Assembly: GCA_002778195.1 (NCBI GenBank)
Contig: PCDI01000004.1
Coordinates: 3,322,226-3,386,225 of the forward strand
DNA length: 64,000 nt
Source: Raffaelea ambrosiae
Taxonomy: Eukaryota > Ascomycota > Sordariomycetes > Ophiostomatales > Ophiostomataceae
Direction of reading: 5' to 3'
Below, one piece after another: positions 12,698-25,475 of the stretch; within the stretch, counting starts at the first letter, position 1, and every line of letters begins with the position of its first letter. The notes beneath the pieces were generated by a model, which saw nothing but the letters and a program-made list of their open reading frames with translations, was not told the DNA's origin and did no database searches. The position numbers and the translations under genes were made by a program.

Positions 12698-13551
12698 ACG
12701 CGGTGCTCTTTCTCTGCGAGCATCCCAGCCTCCCCCGCCCCTAGGCAGCCAAACTCGGTCTGTATCACGTCGTCTCGGGCGTCGACACGTCCTGTTCCAT
12801 TGGATCCTTCTCTAGCAGGCCGGGCCAGATATGGTGCATGTGCGCATGTCTGGGTGTCTCCACGGCAAGATGCCGTGAAGGAGCAGCCTGGGCAGCCGTT
12901 GATTGCGTGCGAGTATCTTTCAACAGGGTGTCTTTCTGGCCTCTTCCAGCATAGCAGCTCATATTATGCACACGCCCCTGGAACCCAAGGGACCTCCGGC
13001 GTGCTGTGCCCACCCCCCCTTTCCCTTCCTTTTAAGCGCTAGCCGAGCGCAAAATCAGCAAGCTGCAGAAATGGGCTATGGGTGCTGAAGACAGCATCCC
13101 CGGCATGTATCTTTATGATCATCGTACAGTATCAAGCTGCCATTGATCAGCCGGTCTTCACCCATTCATCAGGCACAGGCAGCCAGGCAGATGGGTAAGA
13201 AAGAGAACGAGAGAAAGAACCAAGAAAGAGGAGCAGGAAAAGGAAAGGGAAAAGGGGGGCTGAACAAAACGAGACGAGACGGCCGATATCAGACTGGCAA
13301 AGGACAGAGAACTGTGACTGCCAGCAACTGGGCACGCACCAATAACCCATCATAGCATGATCTGGGTCGATCAAGACGAATTAATCATCCGCCTACAGAG
13401 CGCCACTGCAGAACTGTGCACAGGTGCTCCTTTGTGGAAGCCGCCAATCAACACGGGGACCCTGTCAGGCTTTCAATACTATTGCCATTTTATGCCCATG
13501 CGACAGGGTGAAATAAAATACTATGTAAAATAAAATGCAGAAAGACAAAAA

Positions 13552-13587
13552 AAAAAAGACAAAAAAGACAAAAAAGACAAAAAAGAC
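13552..13587. repeat. tandem 9-bp repeat AAAAAAGAC x4
   Basis: Four consecutive copies of AAAAAAGAC are directly visible, embedded in an A-rich tract. Probably slippage-generated. Confidence 0.85.
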
Positions 13588-14531
13588 AAAAATCGGGTGC
13601 CCCCGCCCCAGCTACAGGGGTGTCTCATCCAAGCATGGCTTTAACTCAGGAGGGACATGCGCTACGAAGATAGACGCATCTTACTTCATAGCCCAGTGGA
13701 CACGCTGCGAAATCAAACGACATCGGCACATCCTAGAACAGAAAACGCCGGGCCTCTGGCTGGTTCGTCCATCCAACTGGCCTGTGTTCCGTTCGGTTTT
13801 TTGTATTTTGCCTTTTTTTGTGGCTCATCACGATTTCCGCTGCTAGGAAAACTCGACAAGGGTCAGAGATGAAAGGGGGCCACAGGTCCTGCCTGCGAAG
13901 ACACAGCTCGTGAAAACAGGAACGGCCATTCTTGCCTCTGTTTTTCAGGCACTTCCCAGCTCCAACATCAATAATCTTGTTCTGTTGCTCCGTCTAACAC
14001 GGTTGCGTCATCCCTGCGCCCTGCATCCAGACACACAAAACAGGGAGCTACCCCCAGGGAGCATAAGGAGGACTAGGGAGCAGTGCGTGAGCCAACGAGA
14101 CCCGTGATACTGCGCCAGCCGGGAGCCATGTCGGTCTGTCTGACCCGTCTGTCTCTGCGGTGTACGAATATCTTACCGCTGCGGCATGGGGGGTGATGGA
14201 ACGATGGAACAGCGCCTCCATCCTCCACCTCAGCTGGGAGGGGGCCACAAGACCAAAGTCAAGAAAGATGAGATTTGGGCTGGCAAAGGGTGGGTACGGG
14301 TCGTCAGAACCACTCTGCGGGCTCGCGTAGCGCAGGCCCATGAGAGCAAGACACATAACCTGCATTACGGTAATGTAAGATAGTTGCGTCCTCTGGAGCC
14401 TGTCTCGGACAAGTGATGTTCACTCTTTGTATGTTTTATTTCTGGTCCTGGGATCTGCAGCGCCGAGCCAGGGACAGGCCAGACACGTTCGACGCACGCG
14501 CATACGCACACTTTTCTCATGCTCTCTCATA

Positions 14532-14560
14532 TTTCACGTTCTCACGTTCTCACGTTCTCA
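14532..14560. repeat. tandem 8-9 bp repeat (CTCACGTT-like)
   Basis: About three consecutive copies of TCTCACGT-type units, in a pyrimidine-rich stretch. Confidence 0.6.
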
Positions 14561-16614
14561 TCTTCTCATGCCACACATACATTGTACACAAACAAGTACG
14601 CATACACGCGCATACAAGTACACATGTTGTGATGATGCCGACCCTTTTTTTGCGTTTGTCTGGACGAATGATAGGTGGACGTTTCATATAGGCAGCACCG
14701 GCCGTCTCCTTTTTTTTTTGGTCGTTCGCTTTCCCCCCCCCCCATGAGCTAACAGGGCTGGTCCACAGTCAGGCGAAACGCATTCGGTGTCCCTTTGCCA
14801 TCGCACATCTCCTTGCGCCTTTCCTCCTGATCCTAAGGTTCAGCCCAATCACAAACAAATGAAGCGCCAGCCTAATATGATATGCACAGAGCGCGCGTGT
14901 GCATATTGCGAGATGACATATCTTACACCACATACGAACGGGTATACCTTGCAAGATACTACAAAGTATGTATCTGCGTGTTAGTGAAGTGCGAAGTGCG
15001 TGTGGAGAACGGTTGGTTTTCCTCTGGGTCCAGGGAATACACCGTAAACAGTTAATATCTTGTGATGCTCCGGGTCTCTCTTGTCGGCCAACATGCCGAA
15101 CAGGGGCATGCACCAAAATGGGTACACGTACTCGTAGAGAGCAAGAAAAGCGAAACCCAAAACCACCTTCGGCAAGGGAAAGGGGGGATGGGATGGGATA
15201 GAGGGGATTTTCCCAATCCAAGAGCGGGATGTCGCCGGAGTGAATGATTGGTTATGAGGGGTTGAAAAGAGGTTGAAAGGAACGGCAGGTCTTGGGGTCT
15301 GAGCAACAAACGCCAACACCACGTATCGAAAGGGCAGCAAGCAGGCTTCCCATCAACCAGCCAGTGAGAGCCGCTTTGACGATTGGTTGGAGCAACCTTC
15401 CGCATACAGGCGTTTACGAGAGTCTGCTCCGTACGAGTAGTCATACGGTCGGTGTAAGAGATGCAACATGCAGAGAATTTTCGTCTCTCTGGAACAACAG
15501 GGGCATTGCCCGACGGTATCTTACAACGACGAGACATGCAAGGGCAGCCAGCGCAGGACGGGTTAAGACAGGACGGTCGGGACGCCCATGTCGGTGACCC
15601 TGGCCAAGACTTGAAAAGGCTGCCTGCTTGCTTTTGGGAGCGTCTCCATGAAAAGGGTTGGTGTCGGTTGACCACACTCTTCCATGATACTCCCATGTCG
15701 ACGAATACTTCGTAGCTCACAGTACACCGTCCATGCAATATCTCACAGTCGGTCCTTCCATCTTTGTCACCCAGGAACTGATCGGTGTGTCGGTCTGGGC
15801 GACATCTGGGCCAATAAGTGTTCCTCGTTCTCATTCTCTCTTTGGTCTGTCTTTTCGGTCGGGGTCTCGCTTCCAGACAAATCCGAGTTGGCGGAAATGT
15901 TTGCCACTTGTCCAACAAACAACCACAGAAACGCAAGGCAGGTTGCTTCAACGGCGAACAAAATACACTCGCGCCCCGTCATCATAGGGGCCGAGGCAAA
16001 GGGGGGCCGACACTATGTAGCCAAGACCAGAGGCAATGAGATACAGGAAAACGGCGAAACCAAGGTCAAAAGGCGCTGTTGGTTTTGCCATTGATACCAT
16101 GTGGACCAACAGACCGGCAAAGGATATAATTAGCTATCTTGTACACAAGACCATGGCGTACGTACTATTAGTTTCGTGTTTGATATCAGTGTGCATCGAA
16201 TCTGCTCTGCGTCTCTCTAATTCCTCTGTTGTCACTCCAGCCCCCTCTTTCTTGTTTCTTGTCATCCCCCGCCCTTCTTGTCATGTTGAACCAATTCACA
16301 AACAGACATTGGAAGCGAAGTGCACAGGAGAGTGCAAAAAAAAAGGGTCCCACCAATTCATGCATGGCACCATTGCAAGACAAGACCCAAAGAAAAATCC
16401 CCTCTCTCCCCATCGTCGGCTTCTTCCATAATGTGAGACTTTGTATGAGTATCTGCTCTATTTTGGCCTAGCTACGAGTCTCCCATTTGTCCGCCATCAG
16501 TCTTGTCCGACGCAAGAACAGCAAAAAAGAGGGACCCCTCCCTCCTTCTCGAGCAAGGAGAACGCTATTGGTAATTCAGCGTATCTTACGTCCTCCCTTG
16601 CTATTCTAGGCACG

Positions 16615-16632
16615 AGATACGAACGAGTATCT
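16615..16632. repeat. inverted repeat AGATAC-6 nt-GTATCT
   Basis: Perfect 6-bp arms AGATAC (16615-16620) and GTATCT (16627-16632) around GAACGA. A TATCTTAC word lies 33 bp upstream (16582-16589). It belongs to the same motif family as the other small inverted repeats of the desert. Confidence 0.6.
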
Positions 16633-18094
16633 TTTTACAAACTATCAATTTAATAGTCTTTCTCGCCCGGTAGCCAAGTGCGCCTCGCCTCTTCATAGGG
16701 GGTTATATACGGTAATGTGAAGAAAGCGGCACATTAGTAAAAAGCCTGCATTTTCTTACATTTCTTCAAGAAACGGGAAAACTGCATAATACAAAGCGAC
16801 GGTAATACACTAAAAGTGGCCAAGTGGCTTTTTTTTCTTGTCTGCGTTGTTTCTACAGTGTTCTCGACAACAAATACCGATCGCGAGATCGTCACCAAAC
16901 AGAGAAAGAGCGGGACAATGGCTGTATTTAAAAAAAAATTGGCCGCATCCCGATTAGTGGGCCAATCATGGGCTGCCAAAGTACAGTAGGATGCAGTTAA
17001 AACCCAGTGAAAGAAAAATACGTGCTTTTTTTTGTCTCGTTTTTTTCTTCTACTAGGCGAACTATTAGTGGAGCCCACTGCTGTGGTATCTCGGACGGCT
17101 GTCTTCTCCGCCACTACACAGCACCAACCGCCACTGCCCCAGCACACGACTTCTACGGTGTAGTAGCGTTTGGGCTGACACTAACATTCAGGAGGGGCAA
17201 CCCCCCCCCCCCCAAAAGCAGAACCTTCTGGCATCACCGCCTGCTAGCGACCATCTTCCCACTAGTTACATCGTAATTGTTCTCACTGGTCGCTGGCGTT
17301 CAGCCGTACGAGTACGGTGTAGTCGTTGTCCCAAGCCAGGCATTTTTTTCCAGTTTTCGCTCTCGTAAAGGAAGGGAAAAAAAAAAAAAAAAAAACGGGG
17401 AGGGGAGATACTACTGCGAAAGGAAGAGGAAGGGTGAGACAGCTGAAAAAACCGAAGCCAAAGGCCAAAAGTAAAGATGGGATAGGCCAGACAAACGTGC
17501 TAACTAGTTACACCGTAGTGAGATGCTCAGTAGTTGCCAACTGCATAAAAATACTCTTGCAGGAAAGAGCGGGCTGGCAGCCCCCTTCGTACTGTGTGTT
17601 CAGGAGGCGTGCAGTTAGATAGGACCAAGCACAACAGGAAAGAACGGATGACGGAAAGCAACATATCCCCCATTTGATTGCACTGTGGGAAGCGGAAGAA
17701 GCAAAGAAAAAGAAAGAAATAATCAAAGGGTGATAAGATGCTACATCAAGGTCAAACGGCGTGGATGTTCGGAATGTGAAAATGACTAGGGGTGAGGAAA
17801 CAGGCAAATACGGGGCAAAAGGAGAACGACATCGTTACCGTTGTGCTATGTTGCGACAGCATCGCCTTGTCTTCCTCGTCATTCTCGTCTCCTTCTGCCT
17901 CGGATATGTTTGTTGTGGGCGGAGGGGAAATGCACAGAAGTGGACCTGGAGAACAGAGAGAACAGAAAGAGCATGATCGGAACGGCCACTTTCCTTGATT
18001 TGTTACGACACACTCGCAGCTTCCGTTTCTGTCTGCGTCTTGTTTTCTCACGAAGATCAGCAAAGGCGGTGGTGGCCCGATTAAATAAATTCAA

Positions 18095-18125
<31 letters not shown>

Positions 18126-18140
18126 AAGAGAGAAAGAGAG
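18095..18140. repeat. GA microsatellite
   Basis: Near-perfect (GA)n, about 45 nt with a few interruptions; a purine tract with triplex potential. Confidence 0.9.
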
Positions 18141-18860
18141 CTTAGCCACATTCTTGGGCCACTGCTGAGAGTGGTATCCTCAATGCGCTACGAATACGGG
18201 ACAAACCATGCTCCCTCACATGCTACATCAGAGATACATGGATCCTCGTCGCGAGAGTACTGGTCATACCGTAGGCTGGGGGTGTTTCTTGTGTCTCGTT
18301 ATGTCTAATGTCTTACAACCGCGGGTCGGCCGTGCCTGCCCGTCTGGGACGCCCTTCTGAATCGAGCCTTTTCTCCTTGGCTCCGCCTTGACTCCTTGAC
18401 TCTCTTTGCTACATAGTAAGATACAAACGAGTCGTAATACTAAGGAGTCTGCGTCTTACCAGTCGATCCTTCCCTATTTCGAGAACGATACGGAGTACGT
18501 GCCTAGGAGACCATCGCTCCTTCCCTCCTTTTCATAGTTCGGGTTTCTCGCTGTCTCAGTGTGCAGCCAGCACGGGGAACCCAATAAATCTGCCCAGACG
18601 AAAAACTCTAGGACGTCATCGCACAGAGTATTGTGCCGTTAGTTTCGTTGCCTTGTCCCTTTTTGCGCCTCCTTCTTACACATGTCCTTCTTGACCCCCA
18701 GTCCCTCACGTCCCTCACGTTCCTCACTCTGCCATTCTGCCCACTCCTCTTTCTGAGACGTGACATGGCTTCCTCTGCAATAGTCCCCGAGCCAGCCATC
18801 TTTCACACACACTTTCTCTCTCCCTCTCTCACACCCCCCCTTCCCCAAAACGTTTTGCCA

Positions 18861-18990
18861 GCCGCGCGCGCGTGTGTGAGCAGCCGTTGGAACCCAGTGT
18901 TGGCTGATTGCTGACGGCTCCATCCACACAGCCAGGCCTGTTTTGTGTGTATGTGTGTGTATGTGCGTGCGCGCGCTTGTATACATAGTA
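18861..18990. repeat. alternating purine-pyrimidine (CG/TG) tracts
   Basis: CGCGCGCGTGTGTG at about 18863-18877 and a longer TG/CG run at about 18943-18977, followed directly by a TACATAGTA word (18982-18990). Such alternation favours Z-DNA. Confidence 0.6.
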
Positions 18991-21659
18991 CATTTGGTGT
19001 ACTATGTGGAGGCGAGTCCTTTCACTTTCCCCAGCCCAACCGACAGCTGCTCCTATGAATAGACCGGACACGCGCATCTTACATAGGACGATGCAAAGAC
19101 ACGAAACGAAAGATGAGGAGGGGAAGCACGGGGGGGCGATATAGAATGAGCGAAATGAGCTTGTGTGCCTTTTGTCCTGCCTGTTGTGACCCCTTTTGGG
19201 GAGAGGGGGTGCCCGCTCTCCCTCTTTATCCGGACCCAAAGAAACAACTAGGCAGGGGAGGCAGCCGAGCCGTGGCCCGTGGCCCGTGGGGTGAAAACAA
19301 GAAGGTATGATAATACAGCAAGACACAGGGAAAAGAGGCACAGGAGGGCAGGCAACAAGGGAAGATATCTAGCCAGGCATCAGGCAAATGAAATGGCCTG
19401 CTTGCTTGGCTTCCGTTGGATGGGCAGGGAGGAATATGTGTGGTCCAGCTTGCTGCCCTTTTTTGCATGTTCACTGCCATTGGCTGTTCTTGTCTCGTCT
19501 GTCGACGCCTGTTTGATGCCTTGTGGGATCGCACAGTTTGTCCTGGGACACGCAGCCGTGGGAAACCGACCCTCCGCCTTGTTTGCAACGACACATCCGG
19601 ACCCCTGTTCGCATCCTTCCCCTGCTCTTTTGCAGGTGATCGTGCACCCCAGTTAGCTCCCATTTGCCGAGAGCGACCTTGATGATGACAGCGGGGACTT
19701 TGGAAATAACAGTCTGGAGCCGAAAGGATCTCTTCGCTCTCTCTATTTCTGCGTATTGTGCTTTACGTTGATAATTAAAGGGAGAGTGAATAGAGTCGGC
19801 TTGTAAACAACAGCGGTGAGTTGGCCTTGGCATGATCAGCTACGTGTCTGGGTAATCTTTGTCTCTTCAGAAGCACTTCTGCCTGCACTTTTGCGGCCAC
19901 ATCAGCGCGCAGTGGCAAAGTTCACAATGGAAACCCGAGTTCACAAAAAGCAAAACAGCCAAGTGGCTTTGGGTGTGGTGAGCTGCCGCAAATGACAATT
20001 GCGTCAGCATGAAGAAACAGACATGGCTTTGACGATGATGTATGGATTCGCCGTACGTATTTTACTCCAAAAAATTGTCAGAAATATGTCTCTGTGAGAC
20101 AAGCAAGGGATAGCCATGGTTCAGGGTTGAAGCCTTTTCTTTCGTCCTCTCTGGTTCATGTTCCTGTATCAGACGGATGTTCTCCTGTGGCTGCAGGTTG
20201 TGGCAGCACAGACAACCCCGATATCCGCGTCGGCAGCCCCCCCCCCCCACTGGTCTTGCGTCTGTTTCCCTCTACATGCCAACATGAATGGCGTATCGGC
20301 ATATACAGTGAGAAAGCTGTGAAGATCTTGACGGAAGAAACAACACAAAACACTTAAAAAACAGACAAGCAACACGCACAAGTGAGGCGGGCGACCAGGT
20401 TACAGTGTTTCGTGGTACAGCAATGCACCAATTCACGGGTCGTGGATGGCCGGTCTTTCTCGTAGCCACACACTCCCGCAGGTGGCTTGTGGCAGGAAGA
20501 GAATCCACTTCACAATGGCGACGCTCAGGCATGTTTTGTTGTCTCTCATCCACAGCCAGAGGGCATGAACAAGCACTTACGCCCTCTTCGTCTCACGACA
20601 TGACGGAACCTGTAGGTACAAAAGAAAGTATCAAGCACCTACTTTGCTCTCGGTTGGAAAGCATATGTAAAACGTGTGCAAACAAAGAGAAACATATCCT
20701 ACATGCGTCATGTGTCGCAATATGCCGGAGTATCCCTCTTTATATAGAAGAGTCATTCGTATTTTGCAATGCCTAGCAAGGGAGAGGACAGGAAGCGACA
20801 GGACAGAAGAGCAAAATCAGAAGGAAATCGAAAACAGGGATGTGATTTGTGGCATTCGTCGATCTTGGCCACACCCATTTATACGGAGGGGGAGCTGTGT
20901 GTCACCAGCCAAACACCTTGTCCCAAGTTTGTCTTTCCTCTTCCTGTCGATTTGTTCCCAGGATTTGTTCCCAGGAGCTCGTTCGCAGAAGAGGTATGGT
21001 ATTTGTGCAGGAGGCCACTGCCACCCTTGTTCTCCATATATGGACTGGCAGGTGGTGTCCTCGATCTGCCGAGAATGCATGGGGGAATCTAGACTGTGCA
21101 AAGGGGTTTCAAACAAACTGTTTGACTGGCGTAGAGTCCCATGTTTGTTTGCCCCATGGTGGTCTTACATGGAAGGCTGTTGGGTATATATGAATATGTA
21201 TAAATATGGGAAGAGAAAGAAAGCCATACAGGATTACTTGCCCGAGGCACGCATGACGCGGTAGTTGGTAAATCTGGGAAGGGGTCGAGAGGTGAAAAGA
21301 ATCAATCGAAATAAAAACATCCGTCTAATTTTTCTTCGTTTTCTGTGTTGTTGACAAGAATTCGGCTTGTCCGACTTTTGTTCCACAAACGGCCTTGATT
21401 GAGGAGAGGCTGTGTCTAAATGTTACTGTGTGTGTGTCGGCCAAAAAGTATCGTCATCGGGTCAACCTACCAGCTTTCTGTCCACAACTCAGCATCACGA
21501 AGTCAAATACCGCGGGGGGGAAACCCACTCCCCCCATAGAAGGACTGCAAGAGCGGACCGAAGACTATGGAATTGAAATAATTAAGGAAATTGGGATCAC
21601 GCCCATCAAGGAGAAAGGCAAAATCGACTTTCGTCTATTACCAAGGCGAATGCACGGTG

Positions 21660-22640
21660 AGCTTATGGACTTGTCGTGAGGGTGATCGGTTGGTTCTGTC
21701 TGGGTTATTGATGCCAGTGCTGCCCGTTTTGGCCTTCTTCGCAGCTTTGCTTGCTGTATGTAGCCCTCTGCCTTTTGGTCGTCACGCGAATCGAGATAGC
21801 CATACAGAGACACGGGCTCCCGAGGCAAGAGTTGGCAGATTTTCCGGTCTCGATAGTCGTCAAGGTCGTAGGCAGATGCGAGAGGGTACTGTACTGCCCT
21901 ACCTTGGGCCTTCGAGGCGTCGACTTCTTTCATGGTGGGGAGCGGTGTCCACATGCATGGCCACCCGCTTTCCATGCACCATCTTGTGGTATGCTGTTGC
22001 TTTGCCGGGATCGTCAGGTGGCATTTGTCGGGCTGGGGAGATGAGTTCGACGTCCGACATGATGCTGGCATCCGGGGCGTTGACAGTCTCAAAGCTAGGC
22101 ATCTACCAAAGGGGCTCATGGCACACCAAGCGCTTCGAACCTCTCATTTTCTTTCTTCGAGCCCTCTGGGTGCCGTTTCATTTTGTTTTCAGGTAGCCAT
22201 CCTGCCACTCCTCGGACCGGAATGAATCTTTGTCAGAATTGTCGTCCATGGTTGCTGGCAGACGTGGATGCTGCTGGGGTATTCTCGTGATGGCAGGGTA
22301 GTGAATCAGACAAGAAAATATTTCTGCCTGTAGTCCTCTCCTTGCGCGAATGACGTCGACGGCGCGGCCGTTGATTAAGGGCTCTCGGGGTCCATCTCGA
22401 CTGTACTATCGCATCGGGTCGCTCGGCGATATCGAGAAACACGTACTCACGGTGCAGGTTGGCGTATGTCGGCGGTGGCCAATAGAACATGACAGATTCT
22501 GACCTGGTGAGCTGGCGACGGACAGCATTTTAGAAGAAACATCGCGATTCCGGGAAGTTGATCTTGCGGGCAACCAGAAGCTGTCAAATTTTGCGGAAGA
22601 CTTCGACGCGGGCCTCGGACTCGGCGTTGCAATGGGGCAA
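21660..22640 (-). pseudogene. possible degraded protein-coding relic, family unknown
   Basis: On the minus strand, protein-like text continues through several frames with intervening stops. From about 22490 one frame reads REYVFLDIAERPDAIVQSR and continues past a TGA (about 22235) as VRGVAGWLPENKMKRHPEGS. A second frame (22102-21899) reads SDVELISPARQMPPDDPGKA and HKMVHGKRVAMHVDTAPHHE. A third (about 22040-21680) reads YPLASAYDLDDYRDRK and REPVSLYGYLDSRDDQKAEG. Balanced composition and continuity on one strand suggest a gene broken by stops and frameshifts. I recognise no domain. The alternative is chance. No intact start or end could be assigned. Confidence 0.35.
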
Positions 22641-23709
22641 TTTTGAACGATCCTTGAATGTCAGTCGGGCTGTTTCTCTATGTTGGGAAAGGGTTGTCAC
22701 ATACATGTCTTGATCGATGCCGGGCTTTCTTTATTTTTGTCTTTGGCACTGCTTTGGGGATCAGTTTCTCGTTTGTTTTCCGTGTCAACTAAAAATAAAA
22801 AACAAAAACAATGTTCCGTGAAAGGTAACGCAAGTGCTTGGGAGCACCATCCAAGCTTGGGTCGTTAGAAAATTTGGTTAGTTTGAGAGAAGATGGGGCT
22901 TCGCATATATCATTCATTAGAATTGTGTGCAAATTTCCCCATGGAAGTTTACGAAGAAACTTGTGACTCATGTCTTTAAAAAACATGCCATTAAAGTATT
23001 TCGTGACTCGTGTTTTCAAAGACAAGTCCGCCAAAGCACGCTTGCGGCAACTCTATCGGTACCTCTACATACGAGAAGGTGGAGAAGACGTGGATTGAAA
23101 AGCCCCCCTTTTACCTGGGTAGTTGTACACACAAAGAACTATTCACAAATCAGGAAACAGCCAATGGCCGCTACATGTTTGTATACAAACTTCAAAGACA
23201 AGAAAGGAAGAACGTGGAGGCCCCAGAAATCGGCAAAGAGGGTTGGGAATTTCAGGCTCAATATGACATATCGCACTTCAAAGATACAGCTGGATTGTCA
23301 TATGCACATCTTGGTCTGTTTGTTCCCAATTGCTGTTGCTGAAAATGGCTTGGATCGCGAATGTCGTCATGCGTCGTTGGTGGTCACGTGCCCATGATGG
23401 GTCCCATTCCGTCTCATGATGTTGGTCTCTAGCACGTCTTCCCAGCCCCTTGCGGCCTTTTCTGATTTTGCTGTCCTCGGACATCCTTGGTGGTACAGGG
23501 CGTTGAGCATCAACATCGCGTGTGCAGATAACACCCCGGGATACTGGAGATTGCGTCATTGCTGGGCCGGCTCCTGTCATCCATCCGACCGCGGAGACAA
23601 AGTGACAGATTCTCCTCCGAGGCAAACCATCTACCCGCTCGCTTCTCCTCAATTCAGACAACCCGCCCGCCATTGACCAGAACTCTGCTGCCCCCAGATA
23701 CCCCAGAAG
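22641..23709. other. intergenic region upstream of the transporter
   Basis: The part up to about 23200 is AT-richer than average, with no supported gene. The last 300 bases before 23710 are C-rich, as expected for the 5' leader of the transporter gene. The long minus-strand frame reaching in from 24564 is a shadow of the transporter. Confidence 0.5.
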
Positions 23710-25475
23710 ATGCCTGCGACTGCACCACGGGACACGGAGGCCGATGCCGAGAGACAGGCCCTCCTTGGCTCTCGCCAAGAGGCCACGGCAGACAACAGCC
23801 CTGCCGACCAGGAAGCCGCCCACTCTGGCGGCAGCGGCTTCCAGCGCAACCTCGGCGCGCTCGAGGCATTTGCCATTGTCATCAGCATTGTCATTGGCAG
23901 CGGCGTCTTCACGTCGCCGGGATCCATCGACACCAACGTGCCGTCGCCCGGCGCGGCGCTCGGTGTCTGGCTCGTCGGCGGCGTGCTCGCCTGGACGGGC
24001 GCGGCCACGCTGGTTGAGCTCGGCACGGCCATCCCGGGCGAAGGCGGCGTGCAGCCCTTCCTGCAGTACATCTATGGCGACGTGTTTGGGTTTCTGGCTG
24101 CCTGGACCTGGCTGGTGGCCGTGATGCCCGCCACCCTGGCCATTCTCTCCATTGTCTTTGTCGAGAGCCTCTTTTCGGCCACCTCGTCCACGGCCGTCGG
24201 CCCGTCTGTCTCGTCCGTCTCGTCGGCTTCGTCGGTGCTCGACAACCCACTCATTCACAAGCTGCTCTCGGTCGCCGTGCTGGCGCTCGTCAGCCTGGCC
24301 AACTCGGTCAGCACCAAGGCCAGCGCCCGGCTCAACAACTTTTTCGTCGCCACCAAGTTCTTTGCCATTGTCGGCGTCGTCGTTGCCGCCGTGGCCGTCA
24401 TCATCGTCCAGACAACAACCCGCTCCGACGGGGATGCGCCGCCGCCGTCCACGCCGGGTGGCCATGACTGGACCTCCAACTGGTTTGCGCCGCGCGTGAC
24501 GCTCAACCCGGACGGGTCGCGCACCGACTGGACGCAGCTGTCCAGCTGGGCGCTGCTGGGCCACTACTCGGCCGCTCTGTACGGCGCGCTCTGGGCGTAC
24601 TCGGGCTGGGACAAGGCCATCTATGTGTCGGCCGAGCTGTCTGCGCCCGCAAAGCAGCTGCCGCTGGCCATCAATGCCGCCCTGCCCATCATTGTGCTGT
24701 GTTTCCTGGCAGCCAACGCATCGTACTACATCCTTCTACCCTGGAAGGTTGTATCGACGACAGACAGCGTTGCGGTGGTAGGTTTTCTTTTGCCCTCGCC
24801 ACCGATTTCTGATGCTTCGGGCAGCCTTTACTAAACGTATCATAGACGGCCTTTGCGCAGCTTCTTGGACCGGCCGTCGGCATCGTGGCCGCCGTTGTGA
24901 TCTGTCTCGTCGTTGCTGGCTCGCTCTTGGGCAACTCATTCGTGGCTGGACGTATGGCCGTTTCGGCTGCGCACAAGAACTGGATCCACTCCGGCTTTGC
25001 GGTGCTGGGACGGATCGGCCGCCCAGATGCCGCTCCCCCTTCGCCTGGCGATGCCGAGGACGGCCATGACACCGAAGGGCCGGCCGAACCGAATGCTCCG
25101 AATGCTACGAGCGCGGAGCCGTCTTCTCCTCCCAAACCGGACTCTGCTGGCGGCTCAGATGCCCCCATCAACGCCTTGGTCCTCTCGTTCGGCCTGGGCA
25201 CGCTCTACATTTTGCTTGGAAACTTCCGTGCCCTGCTGACCTTCAATGGCCTGGGCGAGTTTACCTTTTTCTTCCTGACGGTTCTCGGCGCCGTCATCCT
25301 CCGCTTCCGCGAGCCCAATCTCGCACGGCCGTACAAGCCAATGATCCTGGTGCCCATCTTGTTCGCCGCGGTCAGTGGGTTTGTCGTCGTGCGCGGGGCT
25401 GTCTTTGCTCCTGTCCAGGCCATCGTTTTGATTGTGCTGTGGCTTCTCGGGCTCGTATACTACTACGTGCGCTAG
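23710..25475 (+). CDS. amino-acid transporter, SLC7/LAT type (APC superfamily)
   Basis: Two exons, 23710-24777 and 24846-25475, separated by a 68-nt intron (GTAGGT donor, CTAAAC branch near 24831, ATCATAG acceptor), encoding 565 aa. After a hydrophilic 45-residue N-terminus, the first membrane helix carries GSGVF (residues 63-67), the unwound substrate-binding motif of APC transporters. Further hydrophobic segments match a 12-helix LAT/Mup1-like permease: LWAYSGWDKA, a helix 6-7 signature, and FNGLGEFTFFFLTVLGAVILRFREP near the end. A hydrophilic Pro/Ser/Ala insert (about residues 410-455) before the tenth helix is longer than usual. Role: uptake or export of neutral amino acids (possibly methionine) across the plasma or an internal membrane. 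Substrate is inferred at family level only. Confidence 0.9.

Larger units (their letters stand above)
6301..21560. other. gene desert (about 15 kb)
   Basis: No open frame here looks like a real protein. All are short or, when long (15951-15052 minus, 7891-7124 minus, 11054-11845 plus), have Cys/Arg/Trp/Ser-rich shadow composition with no recognisable domain, spliceable continuation or supported start. Composition is near that of other intergenic DNA, with no AT-rich RIP-like blocks. It contains homopolymer and GA tracts, tandem repeats and many copies of TACGAGTA, TACATAGTA and TATCTTAC. It could contain non-coding transcripts, which cannot be judged from sequence alone. Confidence 0.6.

Noticed and set aside
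15052..15951. 299-codon minus-strand ORF
   Set aside because: Rich in Cys, Arg and Trp with no hydrophobic-core pattern, domain or splice continuation; typical of chance frames in GC-moderate non-coding DNA.
20674..21264. 196-codon plus-strand ORF
   Set aside because: Cys-rich but with no ordered zinc-binding spacing and no homologous-looking blocks.
23278..24564. 428-codon minus-strand ORF opposite the transporter
   Set aside because: Arg/Gly/Asp-rich antisense shadow of a GC-rich coding exon.
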